From assembly GCA_963513935.1 (NCBI GenBank), contig OY740774.1:29159949-29223948 (forward strand): a stretch of 64,000 nucleotides of DNA, read 5' to 3'. Position numbers and translations under genes: made by a program. The DNA is from Aphrophora alni. Taxonomy: Eukaryota; Arthropoda; Insecta; Hemiptera; Aphrophoridae. Each line of letters begins with the position of its first letter. Position 1 is the stretch's first letter. Below are positions 1-13,669 of the stretch, piece after piece. Under the pieces are notes generated by a model. That model was not told the DNA's origin, ran no database searches, and saw only the letters and a program-made list of their open reading frames with translations.

Positions 1-839
1 ATAATGGAATTTGGTGTAGAGGACTATAGTGTCCTCCCTAGAGTCATGACTCCTTACCGAAATTAAAAAAAAAATCTATTTTAAAATGAGGGCCATCAAT
101 AATTAAAAACAATAGTGTATACTTCAATCCTCCATGTAATGGTATTAACAATTGTGGTATTCGCAAAACTTACAGGTACCATACCCTACATTCCCCGAGA
201 TTATCAGGCGTTTGATAATCCCTCTTCAACCTTATCCAATTTGGAGGGATACTCCAAACCACAGAGCAAGAAGATTTCTAGTCAGTGCGTGTTCGTCCTT
301 GAGACCAGTAGTAACTTTAATTATTTTATTGAAGGACCAAATTCTTGAAATGGCTGGCTAGGTCTAAGGTGTTGGGGGAGGACGACCCCTAGGGAAGTTT
401 GAGTCGACGCACACCGGTAAAATTATAAACATTTTCGCGGTAAATTGATGTAAGGTGGTCGCATAGGCCTAAAACTTGTTAGGCCTTGTCCAATGTGCAA
501 TACCCAATTAGTTTAATTATAGAAGCCATGTAAGTCCTAAATTATATTAATTAATAATTAGTTTAGTTATTAGATATAAATACATCGTCAATAGTGGCTG
601 GCCAAGTGAGAAAGAACGGGACCGGGTTATTTGCTTGAGCGTGTCCTGGCAGGGGATCCAAAATCATTGAATGAGGATTTACGTGAGATTTACGTAAGGA
701 TTTACGTAGGCTAATAGATTAGGCCTAATTGTCCCTAATAAGCAGACATAGAACGCTTCATAAGGTAGCAGATACCACTAGCGACGTTTAGGCGCTGCAC
801 AATTTACGATGACAGGTAGCGAAGTTATTGTATACAAAT
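1..839. other. No gene recognised
   Basis: Somewhat GC-richer than the following DNA (for example GGGGGAGGACGACCCC at about 375-390) and containing overlapping 69- and 77-codon frames without domains. Probably repeat-derived. Confidence 0.5.
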
Positions 840-1066
840 TAATATCGAGCTCTGATCCCCCCTTGCCAGAAAATGTAAAATTCGTATAGTATACTTACAT
901 GAGAGTAGCTACTAAGTCTCCTTTACATGTGCAGATTCGTGGTTAGCAGGAACGAGTCTCTGACGCGAGTGAAGCGAAGGGAGACTTTTTATTAAATGCT
1001 TATTTACGAAGCTTGTTGTGCCTAGCAGACATCAAGAAAGTAGTGATACACTAGGTTCACAAAACA
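840..1066 (+). repeat. Dispersed repeat R5, copy 1
   Basis: Shared words with 62262-62490 occur in the same order: TTCGTATAGT, CGAGTCTCTGACGCGAG, GTGAAGCGAAGGGAGAC and AGGTTCACAAAAC. Spacing differs by tens of bases, so both are old copies with indels. The class is unknown. Confidence 0.45.
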
Positions 1067-4039
1067 TTATACTATAAATACTGGATAAGTCCACTTGATC
1101 TACCAATACAATTTAAAATTTCCTCCATGGCTCAAGAAACCCATGTTTTGGAACAACAATTATTAAATGATCTGATTGTATTACACTGTATGATAGGGCT
1201 GGGTAGTTACCAAAAAGTTGTAGAACCAACTTGTTATTTTATATGTTGAAGATAAATCATGTAAACGTTTCTAAGAAAAAAATTTCCGTTAAAAAGACGT
1301 TTTCAATCATTTTACCGGAATTGCCGTCTTTCTTTGTAAACTCGTATCCTTAATTCCTTTACAAATAAAAACCTATCCTTAATAAAATCACTTTGTATAC
1401 TATCAGATGAGAAACCTTTATGGTATTTTCAATTCCGATGTAAACTAATATGATAATCACTTAATTACCGTTAATTTAGGTTTATTCACTGTCTTTATTA
1501 TGTTTTAATCATATTTAGAACCTAATAACTTAAATTTATTTACATATAAGTAAAAGTATTATGAGATAAATAGCATTTTCTTCCCCTCTGCTATATATTA
1601 AAAATAAAATTTTAATATCTCTGCACTTTCAAAATGTAGATATTGAAAGTAAAATAGGAGACTTCCTCTGAAATAATTAATAACAGTCATTCGAGTTGTT
1701 ATAGATTAAAAAATAAATTTAATAGCAGACAACTTTCCAATTAGTTATTAAGTGGACTGCTGAATACCGGAACCAATAATAAACTCTTGCATGTTCTTAT
1801 AAATTACACCAACGGATTAGTTTGTTTATCTTTATCTATTTTATCCTTCAATATACAATAAAATTAAATTATAAATTAGAATTAATAAGGTTTAATATTG
1901 TGTAAAATGGTTTTCAACATACATATCATCAAGCATATATTTTTTAACGGTTAGGTAAAAAATTATAAGATTTTTGGTAAACTAGAAACTAGTATAAAAA
2001 TTATGAAAATTTTTTAATCAATATCTCTTTCGATTTTAAAGTCATAGGTTTTTGAACAAATATAAATTGATGAACGAAAAACGTAGCCTATATTCAAAGG
2101 GAATGTTTAAATATAATTTGATGCAAAAAAAAAACACTCCCAAAGTTTCGTAGGCTGATTATTAAATACACATATACATACTACTTCTCCAAACTTCAGT
2201 GTCAGGCTGTTAAAAATGTGGTTAAAAAAATAAATAAATAACTGATGTTTTTTAAAGGTTAACTGTAAAAAAAATTCAAAATTTAGACAAGAAAAATCCT
2301 CTAATAAAATTACAATGTACATTATAATTATTATATTTCCTAATATTCCATAATAACTCCCATGTCAAGGCTTCATTCCATTTCCCAGAGTGTACAGATT
2401 TGTGTACGAAAACAAACACGTTATTAAGTTCTTACTTGCGCCGTACTTTATTAGTGTGTTCTGCTTCAAAACATTTCTACTAAATAAAGTTCTTTAAAGG
2501 AAAACTTGTTTTGTTTATTAAGTGTTACATACATGCTTAAATATAGAAGACTTTTAGTTTTTATATATAAATTTAAATACTTGGAAACAGGTTTTACACA
2601 CTTGGCAAGTCATCCTAATTTTTTTTTTGCAAACTTCCGTAATCTTAGTAAATCCAGTTTGGGTTCATGTCTTTCGTGAGTCTTAGAACCCGTTTCCGGA
2701 CGGTTATCTTCTTATGTTGGAATTCCATATGGGCAAAATCTTAGGAGACACCGTCACTCCAGGACAAAAGTATATATTGTACTGTTTATGTGTGTTGATC
2801 ATTTATCCGTAGATTATTCCCAGTGTATTCAAATGTCTCTTTGTCTAGTCACGAACCTTTCTTTGGTTGAACCTACTCAATGACTTAAACAATTTTTAAT
2901 TAGGTTGATATAATAACTCTTAGATCTCTTCTCCTTGAAGCCTCTTTCCAACTGTTAGGATCTCTAATTTAATCCACCTTCTCAAGACAGTTTCCGCTAC
3001 TGTTTTGTTTATTATGCAAACAAATTCTTGGATCAATGAAGGGATCTGGTTTTTTTTCCAGTTAGTCAACTTACTTGTTCCCTCCGAAACCTCTATGGTC
3101 AAGTATCCAACTTAATTCTACCAGGTTGAAAGTAGTAGAATAATATTTGGATTTTTTGCAACAATATTTATCTCGCTCTTATTGTATTGTCTTGTTACCA
3201 AACTATAATACATTTTTAACATAGTCATATAAGTTAAATAATAAAACTATGTTATTTTTGAAAATTATTAATTGTAAAAATAAATAACGTCTTGTTTCAC
3301 AAATAACTTGAAATACTGAAACAATGATTGTAATTTAAATTTTACAATCCATTAATAATAGTTGGTCTGGATTATCTATTTTGAACTCGAAATTAAGATT
3401 AGGGTTCACCTAACAAATGGTGAAATGGCCTTCCTGAACTTAACAGATCTCAAAACGGATATATCTCCAAAAAAATTAATATAGATTTTTATCACATCTC
3501 TACTACGTATATGGGATATAAGCCAAACAAAAAAAAATATTTTTCTTTATAAAATAGACATTGGAATTGTATGGAAACATTTTTGTTTCCACAAATTCAA
3601 CATTCAACTTCTTTTACTAATTAATGAAAATTTATTTTTTACACGTATAAAAGATAAAATTTACAATAAATGCAAGTAAGCCTAATGTAACCTAAAACAA
3701 AATACTTTTAAACGAAATAAATAATGTTCACACATGTTTCAATTAGGTTATAGCAACTAAACTCTTTACAGAATATAACAATCTTTCTTTTGTCAGTAAC
3801 AACAAACTGGAATATTATTATCAATAAATTAGTTTTTAAATTAAATTATTCATAAATAGAAATATTATTAGTTTAAAGATTGGAATTTTCAATCATTTTA
3901 AAATTCCTAACTCAACTTTTCTTAGAACTTAATTTTTTACTCCTTTTCAATTACGTACAGATTTGTAAAGTTTCCTCACAGCTGTGTTTGGCAACTGATA
4001 GACTGAAAGACATTCCTACATCTTTGTCTGTCAATCAAG
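1067..4039. other. AT-rich intergenic DNA
   Basis: No gene, RNA or clear repeat seen. Short frames only. Confidence 0.6.
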
Positions 4040-4135
4040 GCAACAATACTCTGTCTCTGTCTATGTCAAGAGTAAATGAAGCCGCGATAGGAAATCTGTC
4101 TCATTTCTGCAGGTGACAATATTCTTCACTCCTTT
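4040..4135 (+). repeat. Dispersed repeat R6, copy 1
   Basis: CTCTGTCTCTGTCTATGTCA, then GAGTAAATGAAGCCGCGA, GGAAATCTGTCTCATTTCTG and CAGGTGACAATATTC match 38200-38290 closely. There is no coding signal. Confidence 0.6.
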
Positions 4136-5204
4136 TCATTTCTACAATTCTATCAAGAAAGGCGGAAAGAAAACTTTCAAAGTTTGTTGGTTATTTTTAA
4201 GGTTCTATTAATTGTCACAGTCTTTCAATTGACAAATCTGTATCATTATTTAAGATAAATAAAGTCAATTAGATGAGAAAATAATGACGGTTTTAATTTA
4301 TTTTGTTAAGAAATGTGTAAAAGTTGGACAACGTTTCTCATTCCACATATGAATATCACCACAACGATATGATTGAGTAAACAATTTTTTTTCTTCATAC
4401 GACGATAAAAGCTTATTTTCATAACCATAATTTTCCTTTAGTCGATCTTTGGTTTCATTTTTCAACAAAATTAATCGAAATCGGTAAAATCGATTATTGA
4501 TGACATTTCTTATACCCTGAAAAGTGAATTTCATATTGCCAATTTCTTATTGCTTCTCATGAAACACATGATTTTTACTTGTGTCTTAATTTGGACGCCA
4601 TGGTCTTCCAGGTCAAACCTGTGACTTTAGTTTTATGGTTGTTTTTCAGTTTATAACTCCATAAACAGGGATATTTTCTAACATTATTAACGAAATAAAT
4701 TAAGAAACTCAAATCTTCAACGTTACTTGTACCACTAGACGTCATGATACTTTTAATTATCTTACAATACTAAACACCAGTTTAGCCACTTCAACACGAA
4801 TTGAACACAAACTAGCGATACCAGTCTTGAAGATAATTATCTCGTGTCCTTAATATCCTCTCGCTCTAGTATTGCTTATGTTCACAAGTAGAAACTAAAG
4901 CATTCTTCAGTATTAAATTTTAATGAAATAGTTTAAATTGCTTTTGTGAAATTGTGCTAATTAGTTGAGAAAATAATTATTGGGTTCTTACAGAAGGTTC
5001 ATATATTAATGTTATTATATACGTAAGGGTTGTTGACAAAAGGGGGACGAAAGGATTTTGAGATGTCACTAAGAAAACCTTACCTTTACCTCACTGAACT
5101 TGACTAAGAAGCTTTTCTCTGATGATTAAAAAGCAAAAGACAACTAAGTTTTCGGTAGTTTTCTTTTGAAAAAAATATATTATTATACGTTAACCCTTAG
5201 GAAC

Positions 5205-5375
5205 TCATTTATTCAGTAGGGGTGCAGCAGTCCCGCAAAACTCCTAGATCGAAACCTTTCTTCATATAATCTTGAGTTTTATCCCTTTTTAAAAAAATAT
5301 TTTGTACTTTTACGACCTTGAGGCTGTTGGAGTTTTTATTTTACGCTCTTTTCTTCTTCTTTATTTTTTATAAGT
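5205..5375 (+). repeat. Dispersed repeat R1, diverged copy
   Basis: CAGTCCCGCAAAACTCCTAG followed by TTCATATAATCTTGAGTTTT and ATCCC aligns with the better-preserved R1 copies at 5430-5665 and 50190. It is the most diverged of six copies in the window. Confidence 0.5.
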
Positions 5376-5429
5376 CGAGAGAAACATCAAGCCATATGTA
5401 CAAAAGCTGAAATATTATATCTAGTCACC

Positions 5430-5665
5430 TCCCATGGAACAATAAAATACCCTCAGGGGCTCAAATTAGTGAGTACGGGCTTGACAATCCCGAGGAAACC
5501 TAGATGCATATACACATTTTTTCATATACTCTTGAGTAAAATCCCTCTCTTTCATCTTTACTGTCAGGTCTCTTTTGAGCAACAATCGTTATTTTTCAAC
5601 TCTGACGTATATTCCAGGGGTAAGAGTCTTTTTTTTCACTTTCAACTTATAATATATATATTAAA
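5430..5665 (+). repeat. Dispersed repeat R1
   Basis: GAGTACGGGCTTGACAATCC, then TCATATACTCTTGAGTAAAA, TCCCTCTCTTTC and CAGGTCTCTTTTGAGC match R1 at 50190-50665. This copy is uninterrupted where the 50-kb copy carries the foldback insertion. No poly(A) or pol III promoter is evident, so its class is unknown. Confidence 0.6.
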
Positions 5666-5882
5666 AATGTGTTTACTTTCATATAACATCAAACAATAAA
5701 TGAAAGGTTTAATACTGTTGCATAGTGGAAACATATCTTTAAAAAAATATAATAACTATGCTTTTCTTTCTACTCAGCCTTTTTTGTGTTTTTTTTTAAA
5801 CCCTTGAACCGGTAATGTTAAGTTTCTTCGTTTGTTTAAAAATTAATAAAATATATTATTTGTATACAAAACCTAACTTATA

Positions 5883-6430
5883 AGATATCAGTTCTCTCAG
5901 AAAGATGCATAGAATTCATCTATGTAATAAAAAAAAATTTTGAAACGGTTTTGGAGTAAGTATGTTTGATGTCAAAAATGATATTAACTTTTTTCAGAAA
6001 AACCTGTATCATCCAAAATCAAAAGCTTACCACATTTATCTAAGATATACAAAAGTTTTATGTAATATTTATCAATATATTTAGGGGGGGGGAAATTGTT
6101 ACATTTTCAAAATTTAAAAAAATATTGAACGAAAAATGTTAATTTCATCATTTTGTTTTCAATAATTTACTAAAAATAGTAATATATATCTTTTACACAA
6201 CTTCTATATGTCATTATATTCAGAAAGGTGCATAGAATTTAGCTGTGTAGTGAAAAAAAAAATGTTAGATGTAAAATATTTGGAGTTTTTATGCGAAATA
6301 CCAAAAAAATCCGAGAGTAACGCAGGCCAGAATTTCACAGAAATTGTAATGTAAACCACACAAAAATATTTTTTTAAATATTTTCAACAATTACTAAAGA
6401 TTTGTAATATATTTGTGGATAAAAGTTGCT
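5883..6430 (+). repeat. Two diverged tandem units of about 325 bp
   Basis: CAGAAAGATGCATAGAATTC then ATCTATGTAATAAAAAAAA (about 5898-5937) recurs as CAGAAAGGTGCATAGAATTT then AGCTGTGTAGTGAAAAAAAA (about 6221-6260). Flanking AT-rich DNA is also loosely similar. No gene. Confidence 0.45.
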
Positions 6431-8542
6431 AAAAGGAAAAATCAATTTATAAAATTTTCATTAGACATGGGTCATTTATGATAAAAATCTACCTTCACAA
6501 TAGCCTAGACGTTGAGGTTAGGTTTGGCTAGGGCTGTGGAAAAAAACCAAAAATATGAAATATCACTCTAATAAATACACTCTACAAACATTGACACATT
6601 TATTATAAGTTGTATATACATTTATATATTATGTATATACATATTATAATAAATAAATGGTTTCTTGAAACTAAACGTTCCAAAAGCACATCATGTAGAC
6701 TAGACTAAGTTGTATAAACAAATTATAATAAAAAAATCACTTCATGAATCTTATATTCACTATAAAAACACAAAGCTATTACACTTTGAAATTTCCACAT
6801 CGGCAAAAACCTTGCGATCGAAGTAACAAATTGAAGTTATTCTAGGTTTTATAAAGTACCACAACCTTTGTATTTTTTCTTTTACAGATGTGTTTCAAAT
6901 ACAAGGTTAAACATTGAAACCTCCTCTTTACATTTATATCAAAAACGACAAGTTTGTATAAAAATAAAGATCGGATACTTCAAGACTATCTAGACACTGA
7001 ATATCGCAAACTGGTCTGAAAGTTAAGAGGATCATTTCCTAGAATGGTTATAACTCATAACCTATATAACTCAGGATAATTTCGACTTCATAGTTCGAAA
7101 GAGAAAGAAAAATACTATATAGTATTGTGAACTTGTAACATTTGGACAAATATTACCGTTTCGTTAAATTGTATGAACATATAGGTGAGTTTTTCTAAAT
7201 AAACCTCGCCCCGGCAAAGTGACACAAACTAGCGCTATGAACGGTTACTTGAGTCAAGTAGTGTTTTTCAACTGTTGGTGTCAAAAATTTTTCTAAACTT
7301 GGTTATGATAGAATGAAACATTACCTTTACAATGATATATAATACATTTTGATAATATAATATCTACTAGGATAAAAGTTGAATTGGAAAAAATGTAATT
7401 TTTAGCGTGTAAAAATGACTAAAATTCTTGATTTTGTTTAATTTTTATTTAATAAAAACTATAAAACTTAGACGCATTTGGAAACGATCGATAGAAACAG
7501 AAAGATGCGATCTATGGAGCAGTGTTATGTTTAATCTGTCTGACAGAAATTTCGAATCGGGAATGTTACACAAACATAACCTTGTTTTGTAAAAAAGTTA
7601 TCTGCGCAAATCTTTGACGTTATGTATAAAAAATAGGTGAAAATCAACAATTCTTGGAATATTATTTATATCGTTTTGTGGAATATTTTTTGCATGATTA
7701 TGCATCTACGAAACATTAGCTTTCCAACTGTATTTTGTTTATGGCGATAGTACGATTCTAAGTAAGCAAAATGTTGAATTGCAAAATATGTGTTTTAATT
7801 GAACTATCTGTCGTTTATAGTACACGGCGTGTACTTTTACCGGTACTAGGGTTTTAAACAGATACAAATTAAATAAATTATTATCAGGATGTTAAATTAA
7901 TGTTGCGTTATATACCTCTATGAAATACGAAGTTAAAAAAGTGTGAAAAAATTGTTCAAAATTAAAACTAAATTTTATTAAATTTGGTAGTTTTAATGTA
8001 TGAAAGTCAAACGTAATGATAAACGTTGCAAAAAACATTACACAGACTTTCTTTCTCACCATTTTTAAAAAAATATTTAAACCAATCAAAACTATTCGCC
8101 ACAAAAAATCTCGGTTCTGTGGTCCAAAAGGGAAAATCAGTAGTTATTAAAGTTTGTAGATTATATATCTACTTGCTTAACTTGTGTCATAAATTGGCCT
8201 TGTAGAATGATGGCAGTTAAAGATAGTTTTTTTTTGGAAATTCCCTAATCGTTATTTTATATTATTTTAACGTTTGCACAGGTTTGGGTAATTAATCTTC
8301 ACATTTCGTTGAAATTCGAACGAAATTTATACAGCAGATTATGAAATTTTTTATCATTTATAACAAACCTAATTCCAACTGGTTTTCATTTTATGTTTTT
8401 ACCAATATTCTACGAATTTGCATTTGTGGACAAAGGTAGCAACCAATACGTTTCATTTGGATCCTTAAAGCAAAATTTCATGAACATTGTTAGTTTATTT
8501 TGATAAAATCGTCATTTTATGTTTGTTTTTTTTATAGATTCT
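6431..8542. other. AT-rich intergenic DNA
   Basis: Nothing beyond chance frames and short AT-rich palindromes. Confidence 0.6.
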
Positions 8543-8689
8543 ACCCCAAATTTTGCACTATTGAGCAATAAAAAAGACTCAGAATATGACTGATATAGGA
8601 CCACATACCAAATTTAATTAAATTTTGATATGTGGGCGTACTTTGACCATATGTCAGGATGTTTTGTTCAATAACTCAAATTTTGGGGT
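8543..8689. repeat. Imperfect 147-bp hairpin
   Basis: The left arm starts ACCCCAAATTTTG with ATTGAGCAATAAAA. The right arm is the reverse complement ending in AACTCAAATTTTGGGGT. Inner arms CCACATACCAAATTT and AAATTTTGATATGTGGG close around AATTA near 8616. Mismatches and small bulges are scattered through it. It could be a MITE relic or a transcribed hairpin. Confidence 0.6.
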
Positions 8690-11600
8690 AAATGCCGTAA
8701 AAGAAAAGTGCAAAATTACGATTTTCCCAAAATACAACCCTTAGGTATCCAAATAAACATATTGGTAGCCATCTTTATAAAATGCTGGTTCATGAGTGAT
8801 CGGTAAAGACCCGATAACAGGTAATAATAATAGGTAAGACCCGGTAATAGGTCATGCAGCTATTATAAATGACACAATTAAAAAAAAAAGTGGCAATACC
8901 GATTTCGTAAAAATTTTAGTAAAATTTAAACATTAACGGCCGAAATCGGTGTGCAAAAATGACAAGTAAAAAAAAGCTAGGTTTTAATCAAATGCGATTT
9001 AGATTAATCTATGTCACAAAATAAGCAAGTTTAGACTCTAATTTAAATTAATTAGTTATTTTTTTTTAAATATGGCATACATGGTTCATTTTCATATTTT
9101 CACTTAAAAGACATTTTTGGTTAATAATTGGTTTAGTTGGATTCTGAGGGGTTTGGAGATGTGAGAGTGAGAGAGTTGGGTCGTTTATTATCTACACTTT
9201 TTGCCGCATAGTTTTCAGATTACATTCTTTTATTGTTAAACAATGATGATGGGCTACATTTTTAAACAAGATATGCTTTCGTACTTAAATCTTAAACAAT
9301 ATATTCTAAGTGCTCAACTATTAAGCAGACTTTGACACACGGTAGTTCTTATGTCAACGTAATAAGATCGCAGTTTTCTAGCTCAGTGCACAGCTGTTTC
9401 ATTTCTTGGCGCTGAAATATAGACGCCTACCAAAGTAATGTATTTGAATTGAATTCGTCGCAATGCAGTTCAAACAAATAAACCAAAAGTTTTACCTCTA
9501 AATGTTTGTATTGCTCCGGTAAAGTTTAATTTACTTCTTGAACGAATACGGTTGCATTTAAATACGTTTATTTGATATTCTTGTTATGTCTTACGCGGAA
9601 TGTAGCTGTAATAAATTGTTTGGTCTATTTTTATCTTTTCACACTACAATAACTGCTGCCTAAAGTAAAAAAAGTCAATGCACAGTAAATGTTATTACAA
9701 TAATATAATAAAAATTCTCATCTTGTTGTCAAGGATTTGAATAAGGTTAAATATTGATAAAAGCCAACATATCATCCATATGTATTGAAGCTGAAGAGCA
9801 CTGAAAGGTTTCGACAATTTGCATGAAATTGCTGCGGGGAATAGTTTCAATAAGTTTCACTTGAGTTTAACAGTCGTGGATTTTAATAATTCTAAGTGAT
9901 GTCAATGTATTTATTACGCATTAATCACAATACAGTGGCCACAATATAGTGGCGATAATACAGTTATGATTTAAAAAAAATAAATTTTTTTTTAAGTTTT
10001 CACTAAATATCGTAAACCAGAGCTGAACGAGCTTCTTAGAAAATATATATTGATTGAAATAAATATGTATATATATATATATATATATTCATTCGATCTA
10101 AATATATGTTATTTAAATTTAAATAGCAATTTCAAATTTTTTGTTAAATTATATAAGTTTTTTGGTCTAGTATCTCTTAAATATTACTGTTGTTTTTTAA
10201 CATTACATAAATCATTCTTTTGACGCATTCAAGCGAGTGTTTCAAGCCTAGTGAACACAACAGTTATAGCAAATACCAGGTTTCTAGGTAGGATAAAACT
10301 AAAATAATTTAATAACATACACTAACACACATTTAATTAACTTGTCCGCTTTACATTCGGTATTGTTTTTTTAAAATAATTAGTTGGCCACCACATTGTA
10401 ATATGAAAACGACTTTTCAAAATATGGATACTATATTATTTTCAAATCACATAAAAATTACACTACCTCACCCTCAGTCGCATACGCTGAGCCTTTGGGA
10501 ACTTTCAAATCACCTATTTATTACTTGAAAGTTTAGTTCAACATTCAACACCATAACAACCCATTCAAAAAATTACCTACATTATTTTAGGATTTACATT
10601 TTTTTATTTTTTTTTATGAACCTAACCAACCTATATTTTTATTTAACAAATTATAATTTGTAAGCTTTAATTTTGATAATAAATAAAATGACGCTAAAAG
10701 AAGTATATTATTATTAATTTTAGAAAGAGGAAAGAAAGAGAAAATATATAAAGTCTTGACTTATTTAATTTTGAAAGAGTCCTTGAAGGACTAACAGCCT
10801 AAAAATTGATAACAACATCACCCTTTTAATTAATGATTTTTTTATTATTTTGGGGTTTTTTTAAGACAAATTCAAGCTGCCATACTACTGAATTAAAAGT
10901 ACAGTACTATATAATGCCATAGTACTACATAAAATACATACTGTATATTAAAAAAATTTATATATAATAAAAGTCCAACATGCACTTATTGTTGACACGT
11001 ACAATAATAATTAGGCTTCAGCATTTAAACTTTTGTTAAGTAAAGTTTGTCATGACAGAATCGGTTGATCGGTTTGGTAGGTTATAAGTTGAAGAATTAA
11101 TATAACCCAATTCTGGTACCTGGGTAGTTACACAGTTGAAAAGAAAGATATAACAAAATTGTTGCTTTATTATTTTTTTAATGTTGCTGAATTAATAGTC
11201 TAACAAAACAGATTGTTTTTTAGACACAGTTAAATGGAAAGACCAGAATTTTTTATAACACAGTGAGTTATGTTTTAATTAAGTAGAATAATTAGTTTTC
11301 ATTTTAAAGTGGATTTTCAAAATCTTAAATATTTCAAATTGACGCGTACAAATTTTCATAAAACTATTAAACTTATATCTATTATTTAAAATTATTTTAA
11401 AATATAATTTGAGAGTTATAAAAATAAATTAAAAATATCTTTTAAGAGAGATTTTGTTGCAAAACGAAGTTTAAAAAAATAAGCCTGGATAATTTGTAAG
11501 TTTTGTATTGGTACTACCGTTTTTGCGTCTGGCAATTTTTATTTCATTGGTTTAACGAATTGATAAATAGGACTTGTTCCCATGTTCAAAGTTATACCGT

Positions 11601-11929
11601 AGATTTACAATTTCATAAAGACGGATTAAGGCGTGCCTCCGTTCACTTTGTTAAACGTTCAAACTAGATCTGAACTTTCCTGTTTCCCAGGGAATTGCAC
11701 TACAGCTGGTTTATTGAAATAGTGATTCAAAAAGTGTATGTAACTTTATGTAGTATAAATTATGAAACGTTAAAATAGAGTGAATGTTTGAGCTATTACT
11801 AAAAATAGAGTTATGTTATGAATATATTACTCAGTGAGTATTTGTGTGAGATATATGAATTAGTTTTATCATCTAAAATAGAAAAAAAACCCAGTATATA
11901 TGTATATATGTGAAAACAAAAATAATATA
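8690..11929. other. AT-rich intergenic DNA
   Basis: Contains a short duplication (AAGACCCGATAACAGGTAAT and AAGACCCGGTAATAGGTCAT, 8804-8856). No gene seen. Confidence 0.6.
10063..10090 (+). repeat. (AT)n microsatellite
   Basis: Short AT dinucleotide run within AT-rich DNA. Confidence 0.9.
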
Positions 11930-12070
11930 CAGGGTGATTCACTCACGATGGTGACCATTAGGATCTCTAAACTATAAACTATAAGAGATACACAGAACTT
12001 TAAATGGGGAATTTTCCATACTTTTTATGGGATTTGAAAATATACTATACATATTTTGAAGAGTCGTTTC
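11930..12070 (+). repeat. Fragment of a dispersed element with a TACAGGGTG terminus
   Basis: ATACAGGGTGATTCACTCAC opens the segment, and AATATGGCGGCC lies near its end. A related start (TATACAGGTTGATCTGTTTA) occurs at 26852. The complementary word ACACCCTGTATA opens the duplications at 18.2 kb. The boundary word is shared but the body is not firmly alignable. Confidence 0.35.
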
Positions 12071-12124
12071 CATTTTACAATATGGCGGCCAACTTATTAT
12101 TTTGTTTGTTTAAATAGCAACATC

Positions 12125-12372
<248 letters not shown>

Positions 12373-12579
12373 TTATGGAAAAAACAGATATTAAATATAT
12401 AATTTCTGTTACATTATTTGTCACAAATAAACAGTTACCCATAACGAAAATTATAAGGCTGCACAATGAAGTTTCGTGAATTTTGTCTTCAATATATTTT
12501 ACAAAATTGAGTACGGGTTGGGTAAAATTATGTGTCACCAATTACCTTATAACTCACTTCTATGTGGGAGTAATTGGTG

Positions 12580-12700
<121 letters not shown>

Positions 12701-12859
12701 CATGTTATTTGAAGACGTTTTTATTTTAGGATTTTTTTTTTGAAGAATATACAGCCCATGACAGATTGTAAATTGATTATTTAGTAGATTTTTAGTGGAT
12801 GGATTTATTTAATTTTTTTTTTTAATAAAGATATAACTTCTAGGGCAGTTGGCACATCA

Positions 12860-13375
12860 CATCTCCAGTCGGGAGTATCGAGGACGTGAATGAGAATCGG
12901 CATAGTATTTAGAGGTAGGCGTTGTTACTGCTATATATTTATATTCGTGTGTTAGCGTTTGTGCGTGGAAATGGCGACGTAACGAAAACGTAATGTGCTT
13001 ACAATGGCCCAAAAGTTAGATGCATTGAATCGTATAGACAGGGCCGATTTGAAACGTCACACCAAATTAAAACAGAGGAAGATAAATGACTTTTTTTGTA
13101 AACAACAACTAAACCCTGTGTAAATTAAAAGCATGTGTAAATATTTCAGGTGTGTAAATAAAATGTTTTTCGTCATTTACAGTACATTGTGTAATTTCGT
13201 GTATTGTTTAAATTGAATGACTGTAAATATTGTGTTTTTTCATGAGTTATAAATGGTAAGTTATCAATTTATATTTTGTTTTATTTATCTTTCTATAATT
13301 TCGGATTATCCGGATTTTTGATTAACCGGATCACTTCCGGTCCCAATTAGTCCGGATAAACGAGGTTGTACTGTA
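12860..13375 (+). mobile_element. Tigger/pogo DNA transposon deletion derivative
   Basis: The right end, read inward from 13373, begins CAGTACAACCTCGTTTATCC and contains further CCGGA words, typical of insect Tigger inverted repeats. It is followed by TA (13374-13375), the known target of the family. The DNA right of this TA matches a second locus starting at 59588 (repeat R3). There the sequence reads through an intact GTAATCAC, so this element evidently inserted at the TA of an R3 copy. A matching left terminal repeat was not found. The left limit is approximate and the 5' end is probably truncated or rearranged. Confidence 0.65.
12971..13123 (+). pseudogene. pogo/Tigger-type transposase remnant, internally deleted
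   Basis: Reading from ATG at 12971 gives M-A-T, a stop (TAA at 12980), then RKRNVLTMAQKLDALNRID. This is the CENP-B/pogo N-terminal DNA-binding helix-turn-helix of Tigger transposases. The frame continues about 27 residues, through K-INDFF near 13080-13096, a phrase resembling the C-terminal end of these transposases, and stops at 13123. The DDE catalytic domain is missing, so this is a deletion derivative. The early stop also rules out a functional protein. The assignment rests on the N-terminal motif plus the adjacent terminal repeat. Confidence 0.75.
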
Positions 13376-13505
13376 ATCACAAATCGATATACATCACTTT
13401 TAACTAAAGTCCACTCACCGATAAAACAGTCCACCACTGGTATGTTAGCAAACAATAATAATAAAAATATAGCAACAGCAATCCGTACTTTTTCAATCCT
13501 AAAAC
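13374..13505 (+). repeat. Dispersed repeat R3, copy 1 (target of the Tigger insertion)
   Basis: TAATCACAAATCGATATACA, CACTTTTAACTAAAG, CACTCACCGATAAAA and TAGCAACAGCAATCC match 59588-59715. Homology begins exactly at the TA following the Tigger end. Confidence 0.6.
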
Positions 13506-13669
13506 GAATTATTTACAGATATAAGTTCAATTACCTTTTTAGTACGTCTACTATTCCAACGGTTTGCCGTAAAAGGATTACTGCAGTTTCAGGTTCCTTA
13601 CGCCCATCATGAGATCCCAGACACAAGTAATATAAACAACAATGTTTAATAAAATTTACTGTTACTAGA

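Noticed and set aside
115..361. Overlapping 77- and 69-codon frames
   Set aside because: They have no ATG-supported start or domain, and both frames overlap the same repeat-like DNA.
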